From: Dipteris shenzhenensis | Lineage: Eukaryota; Polypodiophyta; Polypodiopsida; Gleicheniales | Assembly: GCA_047967505.1 (NCBI GenBank) | Contig: CM106540.1 | Strand: one strand, 5' to 3' | DNA length: 64,000 nucleotides | Shown here: in pieces, positions 53,452 to 63,730 of the stretch | Numbering within the stretch: the first letter of the stretch is position 1 | Layout of the letters: the number at the start of each line of letters is the position of its first letter | Notes under the pieces: generated by a model | Databases searched by the model: none | Seen by the model: the letters and a program-made list of their open reading frames with translations, nothing else | Told to the model about the DNA's origin: nothing | Program-made: the position numbers and the translations under genes

Positions 53452-54234
53452 CTAATTTACTTGAGATGTCGTGGAAGATGTGTCATCCAATGCTCTAGGC
53501 ACAATTGATTTTATAGCTCCTGTTCCCACATTCACCCTGACTGTGGTGTCTCGATTCTGGATTGTCAGTCTATGAAATCCCCAGTCATGGAGGACTGATG
53601 CCTCCCATAACCAAGGACATCCTAGTAAGATTTGATAGGATTTTTTGGGCAGATCCAAGATTGTGAATTGAAGGAAAAAGTGGACTCTTGCAATCTTTGT
53701 GGACATGCCATTCACTATTCCCAAGGGTTTAGCTCATGAATCATCGGCAAGGTATATATTAAAATTAGCCTTTTGCATTGGTGGGAGACCCCATTCTTCG
53801 TAGAGCTCCTTTGATAGGACATTTACACCTGCTCCACCATCCACTATGGCTTGGACTTCATTATATACCTTGTGGATCAAAGGCACAATAATGTTGCATA
53901 TGTGATCTCTCTCACCCATCCGCATAGGGATATCTTCGATGTCATTTATAGGTGGAGGTGGACTTGCAAGTTCAATCCATCCTTTGAAACTCTCCCAAAG
54001 ATTGGGACGATTCCATAGGAGGATTCCAATGGGAATAGACATAGGGCAACTCAGGATGCTAGAGAGTGTGGCTTCTTCAAGTTGACGTGGTAGTACATTA
54101 TGTTGGAGGATTACCAAAAAGCGAGCGAAGAAAAGCGAGCGAGGCCAAATAAGCGAGCATGGACAAACAACAATGCAAGGTGTTATCTGTTTAATAACAA
54201 CCACATCATATTCATCAGGACAGCCAATTACCAC
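53452..54234 (-). pseudogene. gypsy-3 protease region
   Basis: Frame 54234-53734 with MGERDHICNIIVP, QAIVDGGAGVNVLSKELYEEW (retropepsin-type D-G-G) and NFNIYLADDS. Frame 53724-53452 has TILDLPKKSYQILLGCPWLW. Gag upstream is not recognisable; the first 40 codons of the upper frame may be non-element DNA. Confidence 0.75.
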
Positions 54235-54435
54235 AATTTATGCTCCAAGAAAGCTTACCCACTCGCCTGCATCTTGGCTAGCATGTTTCCAAAAGTACAT
54301 GTTCAAATCATGTTTCCTTTGCTGTGAAAAAGTAATGATAAAATAAAACATTGAATGCTTTCAATAATGAGAATAGTAACATATTACATGAACTGCTCTT
54401 CATGTTGTCAGAAGACACCTTTTTTCTAAAAGTTA
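54111..54435. other. Junction DNA between gypsy-3 and the MULE
   Basis: Begins with three AAGCGAGC words (54118-54160). No gene recognised. Confidence 0.4.
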
Positions 54436-54554
54436 TTAACTCCATAGCACAAAAAGCATATTCATACAAACAAAAATTAATATAAAAATTTGATGCTTCA
54501 AAATATCTTCCAACCCTTGGAATGATTGTACAAAATGTTTTTTTGTGCATTGCC

Positions 54555-54785
54555 AAAACATGGAAGCACACCTATGTATATCATCCGCTTCCAAAGGAAA
54601 TATAAAAAAGGGACATCTAGGCTGCCTACTAAATTCTTGATGGGTTTCTTCCACCTTCAAAAAATACAACTTAGTGCAGCTTCATGCAAGGAAGGACACC
54701 TACATATATTTTCCGATTCTGAAGGAAATGCAAAAAAAGGGCATCCAAGCCATACACTACATACTTGATGGGTTTCTTCTACCAC
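54555..54785 (-). repeat. Degenerate tandem duplication at the MULE 3' end
   Basis: About 54565-54655 and 54690-54785 align along their length (GGACACCTAC.TATAT, CCGNTTC, AAGGAAAT, AAAAAAGGGCATC, CTTGATGGGTTTCTTC). Period about 125 bp. It lies just after the SWIM finger and repeats a PFF-containing stretch of the minus-strand protein. Confidence 0.75.
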
Positions 54786-55526
54786 CCAGAGCTTGAAACA
54801 ATTCAACTTTTGTCAATGTAGCCTGATGCATAAACTGATGCACCATTTCACTTAAGCCCAAGACAACAATAAACACAAAGTATATGTGCTTGCAAGGCAT
54901 GTAGGGACTTTTTCTTGCTTCCCTTTGTGTGAAATCAAGGCATGTGCAACGTGGAAACTCTGAAATTAAGACACTATATGTTAGCCCCTTGGACATTGAT
55001 CTGTTGTACGACCATGGAATACATGCACCTCATGTGGAATAATGATGTTCTCTCTCACCACCTCCCCATTTTCTGTAACTGCCTTGTGTATCCTTTCCTT
55101 GAAATCTTTATTCAACTTACTTCTCCATGAAACAAGCTTTCCATCACGATGAGAAGGGCGCACATGGCTAGGTGTATGGATTTGCTGTGCATAAGGAGGT
55201 CCCATCGCACCAATAGAATCATCACTATTAAATATGAACCCTGCCCTTACAAGGGCACCCCTCTCATCTACAGTGATTGATGTCCCACTTGCAACCTTCC
55301 ATACACCTGGAGAGACCCCAGGAACACCTTGAATGGATTTATCCACATTCCATGTATGGGTGACAGAAGTATTACAAAACCATACAAACTGCTCTATCAC
55401 TCCATGAGAATGTTGCCTTCTTCCCTTAAAACAAGGGGCTGGCACACCATAACTTGCACTTCTACCAAGTGAATTGATTTTAGTGCCCCACATCGTCTCC
55501 GACTCTCTGCCAAGTAGCCAAAGCAT
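54757..55526 (-). pseudogene. MULE transposase C-terminal part with SWIM finger
   Basis: Frame 55526-54981 continues from the transposase in a shifted frame (MWGTKINSLGRSASYGVPAP and on, HEVHVFHGRTTDQ). A second shift leads to frame 54996-54757 with LTYSVLISEFPRCTCLDF and PYMPCKHIYFVF, the CxCx(n)CxH signature of SWIM fingers at the end of MULE transposases. At least two single-base shifts separate this from the 835-codon frame, unless introns do. Confidence 0.75.
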
Positions 55527-57904
55527 GTGACAACACTATGTGGTTCGGTTCTCCTGATCGCCCAATTGGCTTCATGAATATCTATCTCTCTACAAACCAT
55601 GTCTTGTGATGGACTTTTAAAATCAATTTGTCTTCTTTTTCCTATCACTCTCCTTGTTGTCACTGTCATGTATTCTGGTCGATGACTATCATTTCCATGG
55701 ACCGATGTTGAACATTTTGAACCCCTCTTTCTTCTTATGCTCACCGGTTCTGTTATTGGCCTATTCATCTCAAGAGATTGTATCCCAGCCTCTTCAATCA
55801 CTATGTGTGATAAATCCACAAGCCTATTTCTGTCCCCTTTACCAGACCCACTACCATCAAGTATTCTTCGCCGGAGAGCATCCAAATTTGGTCCTGTACC
55901 CAAGTGTCTTCCATTCATAAAGGCATTGTAGTGGGCACTTTGAAGGACACTCATTGCAAGATCTGCTGCACAAGCATCATACAATGTTATGTGTTTTGCA
56001 TATCCATGTGCTACTCTCATGCTAGAATGTTTTGTCTCTAAAAGGTTCACTGTAGGAACAAATCCAGATTGCTCTTCTTGCCGCAAGAACATTCCCCCCC
56101 ACTGGTTGACTCTAACGTCCCACCAAGCAAGCCACGTATGCAATGTTGGTAGCTCACCCTCCTTCACATGAATCGGGGACCAATACAAATTCAATGTTTG
56201 TTTGCATTGGTCTGCAGAAGTTGAAGTTGTTGCCTCTCTCCACTTCCGACATAGAACTTTATTCTCCTCCTGAAATTGTGGCTTAATGCATCGTCTGGTG
56301 TGCTCAACCATGCTCATCTCCCAATGGAAAACACAAGTTCTTTCTCTACCATCCATCACATTTTCAGGTCCACCATTGTAAACAGTGCGGACAGCCAGCC
56401 AATTTGCTCCTGCTCCATCTGCCATGAATCGACGGAATTTAGGTTTTTTAAAACCATTCTTCTCCATTGTATTGTTCAGTAGCTCCCAGAATCGAACTTG
56501 AGCATGGTTATCCTCCACCTTGAATTCACATATTGCTATAGTTAATAGTTCCCTTATGAATGGGTCATACACATGAGCACCCATTGTTGACCATCCCCTC
56601 ACTCGATGCACATGGTCAAAATGAACCCATTGTGATCCCAAGCTTCCACCAGGCCGCATGCGATTCACTAGATCAACTCCTGATCCTGGACCAATGGTCG
56701 ACATTTTGAAGATATGTGGTTGTTGTTCATCTTGCAATTGTTCAGGAAATAGGATACTTTGTAGGTATGGATATTTGCATCTCCTCTTTAAATCAAGTAT
56801 TGAATCCATTCCACCATCCCCTCCTCTAGCCTCACTTCTTGCACTCTGCACCACTCTCTGAAGCCTCCTTCTCTGGGTCATTGGTGTAATGGTTTCAAGC
56901 ACTTCTTCGAACTTTTGAGCATCTGGTGGCTCCACAACAACCCCATCCTTTGCTAGCATCATCTCCATCACAAGGTCTTGTGCCACAAACACCTCAATAT
57001 TTTTGCAAGAAGAATTTCCATTCAACCTAGCACGCATTGAAATGAGATCCTCTACTTGCATTTCCTTTGCTCGACTTCTACCTTTTTCAACTGGATGGTC
57101 ATGGAAACCCACATGCACTGCGCATCTCGTTGTCTTCACTCTTTCATGGGGAAAGCAATAATATATAATAGCACTGCATAGGTAAGCACACTCTGGTATT
57201 GCATCACAATGCTTGCACAAAAGTGACCCCAAGGCAGGATCAATGGGACCAGGTAGAGGAGGCCTCCTAAGCTTTCCTTTCCATTGTGTATCATTTAAAA
57301 TTCCCATTCGTTCAAGGAAAGGACAATCCAAATTACAACATCTCAAATAACCTGAACATCTACTCATTCTCACAACACCATTGAAGCAGTCTTGCGAACA
57401 TGTGGAATATTTTGTCCAAACATGACCATCAGCATTTTGTTCCATTCCAAACATTGGTGAACCCTTTGGCATAGGTGGAAGTTCGAAGACAATATATCCA
57501 TCGTAAGTTAGAGGAAGCTCAGTAACCTTCTCCACCCGAACTGCAGATTTGAGCGCAACATGAAGAGAACTATTCAAAGGCATCCTCTCTATAAGTGAAA
57601 CCACACTATTCAGTTCATGATTCATAAAGTCACCATGAGTACCTCTCTTATAGGACATGTGAACTCTTAAGGTTGATTGTTGGCCACCACTAATCTTGAA
57701 CCCTTTCTGACCATCCTCTAAGTTCACCACTGGAAGTACAATGATAAGCTCATCTATTCCGATTTCTTGATGCAGCTCAATGTCCTCGTTCTCAATGTGA
57801 AAGTGTTCCTTAAGCTCCACCAATGAAACCTCCAGGAAAGGAGTGTCAAAACGAATGGTCAATGATTCGTGTTCTCCAAAGCGAATGAAAACTGAGAAAG
57901 GCAT
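55397..57904 (-). CDS. MULE transposase, 835 open codons
   Basis: Catalyses cut-and-paste transposition in the nucleus. Residues 1-90 resemble a PB1-type beta-grasp head. Residues about 180-271 form a Cys/His cluster (Cys 183, 189, 190, 194, 230, 233, 239, 243, 261; His 264, 268, 270 in CAVHVGFHDHP), as in WRKY-GCM1 fingers. The DDE domain has D430 (WVHFDHVHRV), D496 (RFMADGAGANWLAV) with CVFH at 524-527, and E623 (TVNLLETKHSSM). All three acids fit the MULE pattern. Basic stretches near 724-760 (RRKRGSK, GKRRQIDF) may be nuclear signals. The start at 57904 is the first Met before the conserved head. After about residue 795 the frame leaves the conserved course; the sequence continues in another frame at 55526. 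Could also be a recently domesticated copy, but the frameshift argues against this. Confidence 0.8.
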   Translation of the reverse strand: MPFSVFIRFGEHESLTIRFDTPFLEVSLVELKEHFHIENEDIELHQEIGIDELIIVLPVVNLEDGQKGFKISGGQQSTLRVHMSYKRGTHGDFMNHELNSVVSLIERMPLNSSLHVALKSAVRVEKVTELPLTYDGYIVFELPPMPKGSPMFGMEQNADGHVWTKYSTCSQDCFNGVVRMSRCSGYLRCCNLDCPFLERMGILNDTQWKGKLRRPPLPGPIDPALGSLLCKHCDAIPECAYLCSAIIYYCFPHERVKTTRCAVHVGFHDHPVEKGRSRAKEMQVEDLISMRARLNGNSSCKNIEVFVAQDLVMEMMLAKDGVVVEPPDAQKFEEVLETITPMTQRRRLQRVVQSARSEARGGDGGMDSILDLKRRCKYPYLQSILFPEQLQDEQQPHIFKMSTIGPGSGVDLVNRMRPGGSLGSQWVHFDHVHRVRGWSTMGAHVYDPFIRELLTIAICEFKVEDNHAQVRFWELLNNTMEKNGFKKPKFRRFMADGAGANWLAVRTVYNGGPENVMDGRERTCVFHWEMSMVEHTRRCIKPQFQEENKVLCRKWREATTSTSADQCKQTLNLYWSPIHVKEGELPTLHTWLAWWDVRVNQWGGMFLRQEEQSGFVPTVNLLETKHSSMRVAHGYAKHITLYDACAADLAMSVLQSAHYNAFMNGRHLGTGPNLDALRRRILDGSGSGKGDRNRLVDLSHIVIEEAGIQSLEMNRPITEPVSIRRKRGSKCSTSVHGNDSHRPEYMTVTTRRVIGKRRQIDFKSPSQDMVCREIDIHEANWAIRRTEPHSVVTCFGYLAESRRRCGALKSIHLVEVQVMVCQPLVLREEGNILME

Positions 57905-59104
57905 GATTCAAATGCTAGAGCCAAGATGTAGCACCAGACGACACCAACCAAAGAACAAGTGAAAAGCTAGCTACACAAAGGGTCCGAAAGCAGGGAGGCA
58001 AAAGAAGAAATGGCATAGATGTGTTGGAGACCGAAGAGAATGGAGCAAAGAGAAGTGTTGAAAGAGCCACTGCATTGAATTATGGGAGAGAAGCAAGTTC
58101 GTCTCTGTAAGTGTCAAATGCAAATGGATGTCACTATTAGCATCCAAGGTGATCGTTTAACTGCAGGTCTTTATTGAACAATATGTGTTTATTTGTTTAG
58201 AATAATGGTAATCTTTGAACAAGATGCCTTGAACATGCATATAGTAACTTGAATGACGCCTCCATGCATTTCATTCAGTAAGGGTGTATATTTAATATAA
58301 ATGAATAAAAGGAGAAGTAACTTTCAAATTTATATATTGGTATTGAAAGACTAAAATATCAAGAAAAAAATTAAAGATTTATAATTACTATATTTTACTA
58401 GCAATAGTTAGAATGAGTAGTATCTTCAAATCCATATCTAAAATGAGTTAGTTTACTTCACATTTGCATGAACGCGCAATATTACTATTTCCATCATGAG
58501 TCATTACATGGTGTTCTCCTCACTGTTAGTTATGCGGTCTTCTCCTACCGTCTAATAATGACCAGGCCTGCAAAATCCCTCAAAAATCGTTTCTCTAAAG
58601 GCTACGCCTGCAAAATCTATCTAATAATGACCATCGCCTGCAAAATCATTACTACAAAATCTCATGCAAAATCTGGAGATATTATGAGGAAGAGCGTGAT
58701 GGGCTGGGTCAGATTCTATCTCTCTTTCTCTCCAGCTTTGAAGCTTCCCCCAAATGCTCCTCACACTCCTCCAACACTCCCCACCCCCTTCTATTCCTGC
58801 CCTCTCATCTTCCCACAGTTCAAAAGTTTAGCGATGTCGACTCCTTCCTTTCTGAGATGCCTGCCGTGACATCAAGCTCTTTGTGCTTTCAACAAACTTC
58901 AACGACATCGACCTCCTTGCGGCCTTCAACAAACATCAACGAGCAAAGAGCTTTTGAGGTAAGTACTCCTCTTTTCTCTTCAGAAATTCAACGACCATAG
59001 CCTAGGGAGGCAAGCGTAACGGTAAGAGTGCAAGCAAGAAAGAGATATGAAGCAAAGTGAGCCGAAAGAGATATGAAGCAAGGTGGCTCATTGTGGTGGC
59101 GGTT
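57905..59104. other. No gene supported
   Basis: Upstream side of the MULE, AT-rich from 58140 to 58480. GCCTGCAAAATC recurs four times at 58565-58660. A frame at 58468-58869 has no recognisable protein content. Confidence 0.45.
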
Positions 59105-59172
59105 GGACTGCCTGGGGCAGCAAAAGAGGCAGCGCGTTAACGCGCTGCCTCTTTTGCTGCCCCAGGCAGTCC
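59105..59172. repeat. Palindrome P1, 68 bp, perfect
   Basis: Two 34-nt arms without a loop: GGACTGCCTGGGGCAGCAAA ... and its exact inverse, centred on GTTAAC between 59138 and 59139 (core GCAGCGCGTTAACGCGCTGC). Followed by AGGAAGGAAGTT, which pairs with AACTTCCTTCCT at 59208-59219 before a half copy (59207-59236). Confidence 0.97.
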
Positions 59173-59206
59173 AGGAAGGAAGTTCCACCATAGCGAGCAA
59201 GGTTAT

Positions 59207-59236
59207 CCAACTTCCTTCCTGGACTGCCTGGGGCAG
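59207..59236. repeat. Half copy of the palindrome unit
   Basis: Left outer arm only (CCAACTTCCTTCCTGGACTG... to GGGGCAG), then unrelated sequence. Together with the right side of P1 it forms a larger inverted repeat. Confidence 0.9.
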
Positions 59237-59296
59237 GGTAAGCATGTTCGTATAGATTCTTAGAAGAGAACGATGAGGAAGACGATCAATCACAAG

Positions 59297-59490
59297 CAAT
59301 CCAAAGGTGACTCGATGTGGTGGCAGTTGGACTGCCTGGGGCAACAAAAGAGGCAGCGCGTTAACGCGCTGCCTCTTTTGCTGCCCCAGGCAGCAATCCA
59401 AAGGTGACTCGATGTGGTGGCAGTTGGACTGCCTGGGGCAACAAAAGAGGCAGCGCGTTAACGCGCTGCCTCTTTTGCTGCCCCAGGCAG
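59297..59490 (+). repeat. Two 97-bp tandem units, each carrying a palindrome (P2, P3)
   Basis: 59297-59393 and 59394-59490 are identical tandem copies beginning CAATCCAAAGGTGACTC. Each contains a palindrome (P2 from 59329; P3 59426-59493, extended by three bases into the next sequence). Both left arms read GCAACAAAA where the perfect form has GCAGCAAAA, so the mutation preceded the duplication. Confidence 0.95.
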
Positions 59491-59499
59491 TCCAGAAAG

Positions 59500-60610
59500 G
59501 AAGGAAGGCAGTCCTCTTTTGCTCGAGGCTCGGAAGCATGAAATGGAATGGAGGAGTGAAATGTCGGATGATTTTTGATGCTCTACTAAACATGAGAAGA
59601 GAAGTAGCTGAGCGCGTATTCTCGTAAAGACAGATGTACGAGATCGTCGAGCACCGGCTGAAGCCCTCTGGTCGGTTTCTGGACTTAGCGGAAGAGAAAG
59701 CAGCAGCTGCTATATTTAAACTCGCGAGGACTCACTCACAAGCATGCTTGCGAAATCCAACCTATATTTAAACTCGCGAGGAGCTTCGAGAGTGCCTTGC
59801 AGACATCCACCGAATATAGATTTTTTACAGAAACAAGCAATTAGCAAAGTACTCCAAATTTCCACCAGCAACTTCATAGGACGACTCGAGTGAACTGAAA
59901 TGTTCACCGTGCAAATCTAACAGCTCAACCCTTGAATTGTCCCAGTGCTTCTGCAAACGTATAGGCACAACACCTGTATGGTCGGAGTGGTTGAGATAAC
60001 AAAGTACACTAAGACATGGATTGCTAAAAAATGATGTTAATTCGATTCGAAGTGATCGTTATATGAGACAAACGGATTACTAAAGAGGCTCCCAACATGG
60101 AGTCGCTAAATTTGCTTTTGAACTTGACACACCTCTCTCTCTCTCTCTCTCATACGTTCTGAAGGGAGGGAGGAATCGTTTGGAGGCGATGGCAATGAAA
60201 CGACGGTCGGAAATTCCGAATGGGTGCGTCCATCACTGTTAACGCCAAAGCGAAGGTGTCCGTGCGGGGAGATAACGTTAAAGCAACGGGGCAAGCAGAG
60301 GGAGCGGCAAGACAAGGAAGGATGGGTGAGGCAACACAAGGAAGATGGGTGAGGCAAAGGAAGTGTGCGAAGGATTGGGATTGTTTTTGTAAAAAATCTA
60401 TATTAGGAGATCTGCCGAGGCCTGCAAACATCCACCGAAGCCATAGATCTGAATCAGAGATCCGTTCATGATCGCCGAACTAACTAAGCTACGAGAACAC
60501 ATTCATGATCGCCAAACTGCAAGATGCGCCTGACGGTACCATCTAGCTCCCGAAACATATCTAGATCCCGAAACCATCGATCATCTACCTTGCTCAGGAA
60601 GGCAGTCGAA
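59500..60610. other. No gene supported
   Basis: Contains a (CT)n run at 60133-60150 and the word CGAGGA(C/G) after TATATTTAAACTCG, repeated at 59711-59731 and 59763-59783. No recognisable coding content. Confidence 0.45.
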
Positions 60611-60698
60611 CTTCCTTCCTAGACTGCCTGGGGTAGCAAAAGAGGCAGCGCGTTAACGCGCTGCCTCTTTTGCTGCCCCAGGCAGTCCAGGAAGGAAG
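60611..60698. repeat. Palindrome P4, 88 bp, two mismatches
   Basis: Arms of 44 nt from CTTCCTTCCT to AGGAAGGAAG, centred between 60654 and 60655 on GTTAAC. Left arm has CTAGACTG and GGGGTAGC where the consensus has CTGGACTG and GGGGCAGC. Confidence 0.95.
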
Positions 60699-60725
60699 TT
60701 GGTGGAACTTGCAGCAAAAGTTCCA
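60699..60725. repeat. Inverted-repeat linker between P4 and P5
   Basis: GTTGGTGGAACTT, a short GCAGCAA loop, then AAGTTCCACC. With the flanking GGAAGGAA/TTCCTTCC it makes a third hairpin, so the whole 60611-60821 stretch is a hairpin chain. Confidence 0.9.
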
Positions 60726-60821
60726 CCAACTTCCTTCCTGGACTGCCTGGGGCAGCAAAAGAGGCAGCGCGTTAACGCGCTGCCTCTTTTGCTACCCCAG
60801 GCAGTCCACGAAGGAAGTTGG
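60726..60821. repeat. Palindrome P5, 96 bp
   Basis: Arms of 48 nt from CCAACTTCCTTCC to GGAAGTTGG, centred between 60773 and 60774 on GTTAAC. Two or three mismatches (GCTACCCC, CCACGAAGG). Confidence 0.95.
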
Positions 60822-60896
60822 ACTGCCTTTGCTAGTGGATCGTTTGCCTTTGCATTTCCATGAGCTGGAGGGCAGTGGAGGAGGCGAGGGGGGAGG

Positions 60897-61370
60897 ATGA
60901 GGGTAGAAGAAGAAGAAGCTGGGAGCTCGGAGAGCAATGGATCCATGGGACGAATCCCGGACGATGATCAGAAGCGCAAGGAGAAGAAGCAGAAGGAAAA
61001 GAGCTACGTAGTCGATGGAGAAGAAGAAGAAGAAGAAGATACGAAGTCAATGGAGCTACGTACGAAGAGAAGAAGAGAAGATGAAGCAGACGATACACGA
61101 AGGAAAAGAGCAAGAAGAGAGCTTGCGATTACACGACGACGACGAAGAAGAGAGCTTGAAAGAAAGAAGATGCAAGCGTTATTTAGGTGTCTATATTATT
61201 GCTTACATATTGTCAGAGAAACGAGATGGGAGAGTGCGCAGATAGAAACGAGACTTGATGAATCAGTCGAAAAATATGCGCCTGATGGATCGGATATCGT
61301 GGACAGTGCGCATTCTTCCGAATGCCCAAGAGAAGCTACGACGAAGATAATTTTGATGGGAAAACGATGA
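60897..61370 (+). CDS. Hypothetical charged protein
   Basis: 157-codon frame with long Glu runs (GEEEEEEDTKS) and Arg/Lys runs (TRRRRRRELERKK), then a less biased tail (RCLYYCLHIVRETRWESAQ). Composition suggests a nuclear, largely disordered protein or simply purine-rich repeat DNA (GAAGAA, CGACGACGA). No family recognised and no conserved neighbour. Could be spurious. Confidence 0.2.
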   Translation: MRVEEEEAGSSESNGSMGRIPDDDQKRKEKKQKEKSYVVDGEEEEEEDTKSMELRTKRRREDEADDTRRKRARRELAITRRRRRRELERKKMQALFRCLYYCLHIVRETRWESAQIETRLDESVEKYAPDGSDIVDSAHSSECPREATTKIILMGKR

Positions 61371-61371
61371 T

Positions 61372-61575
61372 ATTGTGGACGGAAGCATACGATGAATGCA
61401 ATGTACCACAGACAGAACGGAAGCTTCATCCATCGATCGATCGATCGTCGTCTAAAAAATTCTTGTCGTGGACGGAAGCATCCGACGTATGCATTGCATG
61501 GATCAACTCACAGACAGAATCGTCGAGCGTGCGTCCATCGACGGATCGCCGTCTAAAAAAAATTCTTGCTGTTTC
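61372..61575 (+). repeat. Two-unit tandem repeat
   Basis: GTGGACGGAAGCAT(A/C)CGA ... CACAGACAGAA ... GTCTAAAAAA(A)TTCTTG occurs twice, at about 61375-61470 and 61473-61570, in diverged form. The first unit contains an ATCGATCGATCG run. Confidence 0.75.
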
Positions 61576-63270
61576 GTCTTCATCTGGTTGAAGTTGGGTG
61601 CGCGCTCTTGTTTCTTATCTACAACGATTGGTACGAATCGACTTTTTTAGTACTATTGTTTGAGCAAGGATGCAGTTTCTTCCAGACATCACGATTCTTT
61701 TTTTTCAAAAACAGACATCACGATTCTAAGTAAATTCCTTTTTCAAATTTGTTGCAGGGCTTACAAGTTAGGATAACAGAAATGCTCCTACAATCAGGTA
61801 GAGCTTCTGATCAAAGATGTATGCGAGATCAGCGGCAACAAGGAATCTCAACAAAAAGTATCAGAAGCAATCAGGTTGAAGAGCTTCTGATCAAAGATAT
61901 ATGCGGCGGGATCAACGACAGTTTAAAGTAAAAGTATCAGAAGAGATCGAAATTAACGGTGGTAGGAAATGAAGTGGACGATGAGAGAGAGATGCTTGAA
62001 ATTCAAGGTGAGGTTGGTGAACAAGGTTTGGATTCATGTGAATGCAAGCCCATATTGCAGCGTTAATCCGAGGCCAGAAAAGCAAGTGATCAAGTATTAC
62101 TTAGTGCCGTGATGCGCCTGTGCAGAGGAGATATGGATTAATGGACGGAGCCGTGGAATTTGGATGTAGCGATCAATGAAGCAAGTAAGGCATGCTTGCC
62201 CTCGTCCTGATACGTGCCGCTTATGACGATTAACATTATGTTCTTCGCACCACTGTCTCCAGATCCTTCTTGGGGCTCACTCATTCAAGCTCGATCATTA
62301 CCACATGATCACCAAACAAAAGTTGTGTGATTTCACCAAACAAAAAGCAGCTGCTGAGACGATTCATCGTCATGATCGATTCATGAGCATCTAGCAAAAC
62401 AAAATCTATATTATTATTATTATCATCAGAACAAGAAAGAAAGAAGCGATGAAATGGGAATGAATTGCGTGATCGTCTCCACCGTCTGATGAGCTGCCGG
62501 GAGCTCGGGAAGACATTTAATGGGTCATCCCAGGAAAATGAAAAGCTTACTCGAGCCGCTGCACTTGCCGTAGGAATGGCATCCCCTAACGAGTGAAGGT
62601 CCCAATTGTGTGGGTGAGTGTGAAAGACACCGTAGAGAGGGCTCTGCTTGTCCCGTTACAACTCTGAGATATAAAAGCGTTGTATAGCTATCCTTATGCA
62701 TATAAAAATTATGTACTCTCGACGTGCACTTGTTCTCTTTCTTGATTTTGAAGAACCAAGAGGAGAAAGAAGACAAATCGTAGAGAAGGTGATCGCAACC
62801 CATAATTTTGTATAGCCTCGAGTATGTGACCTGAAATTCACTCAATCAAAACCTGGAGATACTGTTATCCACACCCACGATTCCAATCATTCAATAGAGG
62901 GAGCGCATTTTGGAGTGTAATCCCAGTACTTCCACAAATGGTTACGTAGAGTCCATCCAAATTGAAAATTGCTCAACCACAAAGGTCAAAATATTCAACG
63001 ATTGCAAGCAGCATCAATTTGGAGCTCTCGAGTCTCGACTCTGCCACGGGTCCACACCAGTTGAGTCGATGATAATTACAAGAGGTAATATGGGAAGTTC
63101 ATTGTTGTTAAAAAAAAGTGCACACTGCACACATGAGGATAAGCAATACAATAGCAGCACATGGAAACTTGTGTACAATTGGCTTCAACGTTTTCGTGAG
63201 ATATAAAAGCGTTGTATAATTTGTCCTGTATGCAGCTATACAATTGCTTCAACGTTTTCGTGCACTTCAG
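61576..63270. other. No gene supported; short direct repeats
   Basis: GAGATATAAAAGCGTTGTATA occurs at 62666 and again at 63199. GCTTCAACGTTTTCGTG occurs at 63182 and 63246. An (ATT)n run lies at 62404-62420. No convincing coding frame on either strand. Confidence 0.45.
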
Positions 63271-63273
63271 TAA

Positions 63274-63312
63274 GCGTTAACGCGCTGCCTATTTTGGTCC
63301 CTCGGGCAGTCC
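63274..63312. repeat. Diverged half copy of the hairpin palindrome
   Basis: GCGTTAACGCGCTGCCT.TTTTG ... GGGCAGTCC: the centre and right arm of the P1-P5 unit with several changes. Left arm absent. Confidence 0.8.
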
Positions 63313-63730
63313 AATAGTCCCCTCCTTGCATAGCGTTCAAAAGACCATGTGACCTATCCCTCCAAGAGTCCAATAGCATTCCAAAGACCATTAGACCTGT
63401 ACACCAAAGCATACTTATAGACAAAAGATGAAATGGTCGAAGCAACCTTTTGTGAGTATGAAAGAAAGTATTGATACATGGTGTAGGCATAGAAGTGCAT
63501 ATTTACCACTGCAATTCCATATATCCAAGTGTATAGATACCACTGCAAGTTGATATACTATGTGCATTGGAGATGAACCTTTTTCTTTTAGGACACAAGT
63601 GGGTGAATGTTCCCTAAACTGGAAATCAATTGCATTGGTAGATACATGTATTTGTTTTTAGTTTTGGTTTTTATTGAAAAGGTTTTGAGAACTATGATTG
63701 GAAAAATGCCGTGTTTTTTGTCTTTTCAGG

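Larger units (their letters stand above)
48282..54110 (-). mobile_element. gypsy-3, truncated, no LTRs
   Basis: Minus strand from about 54110 down: protease region, RT (52701-51973, 51962-51627), integrase (51588-50250), spacer and the front half of the accessory frame (about 49830-48283). RNase H is deleted: RT ends LYKLLV at 51640 and the next codons are the RNase H tail. The accessory frame is cut at 48283 in its coiled-coil part. The upper end near 54110 is followed by AAGCGAGC-rich DNA, not a recognisable LTR. Confidence 0.88.
54436..57904 (-). mobile_element. MULE (Mutator-like) transposon coding region
   Basis: Minus-strand gene with an N-terminal PB1-like part, a Cys/His-rich WRKY-GCM1/FLYWCH-like finger, a MULE DDE domain and a SWIM zinc finger, the standard order of plant MuDR-type transposases. 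The first 835 codons are open; the last third is broken by frameshifts. Terminal inverted repeats and the 9-bp target duplication were not located. Confidence 0.85.

Noticed and set aside
58468-58869. 133-codon frame upstream of the palindrome array
   Set aside because: No recognisable domain; partly built from GCCTGCAAAATC repeats and a Pro/Ser tail.
58949-58981. Possible intron GTAAGT ... CTCTTCAG
   Set aside because: Only about 30 bp between the sites, too short for a plant intron.
58988-59593. 201-codon minus-strand frame with the repeated phrase WTAWGSKRGSALTRCLFCC
   Set aside because: It is the translation of the palindrome repeats; the same phrase appears on both strands because the units are self-complementary.
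59105-60821. CRISPR-like array
   Set aside because: Repeats are long palindromes in plant nuclear DNA, with unequal spacing and shared spacers; no cas genes.
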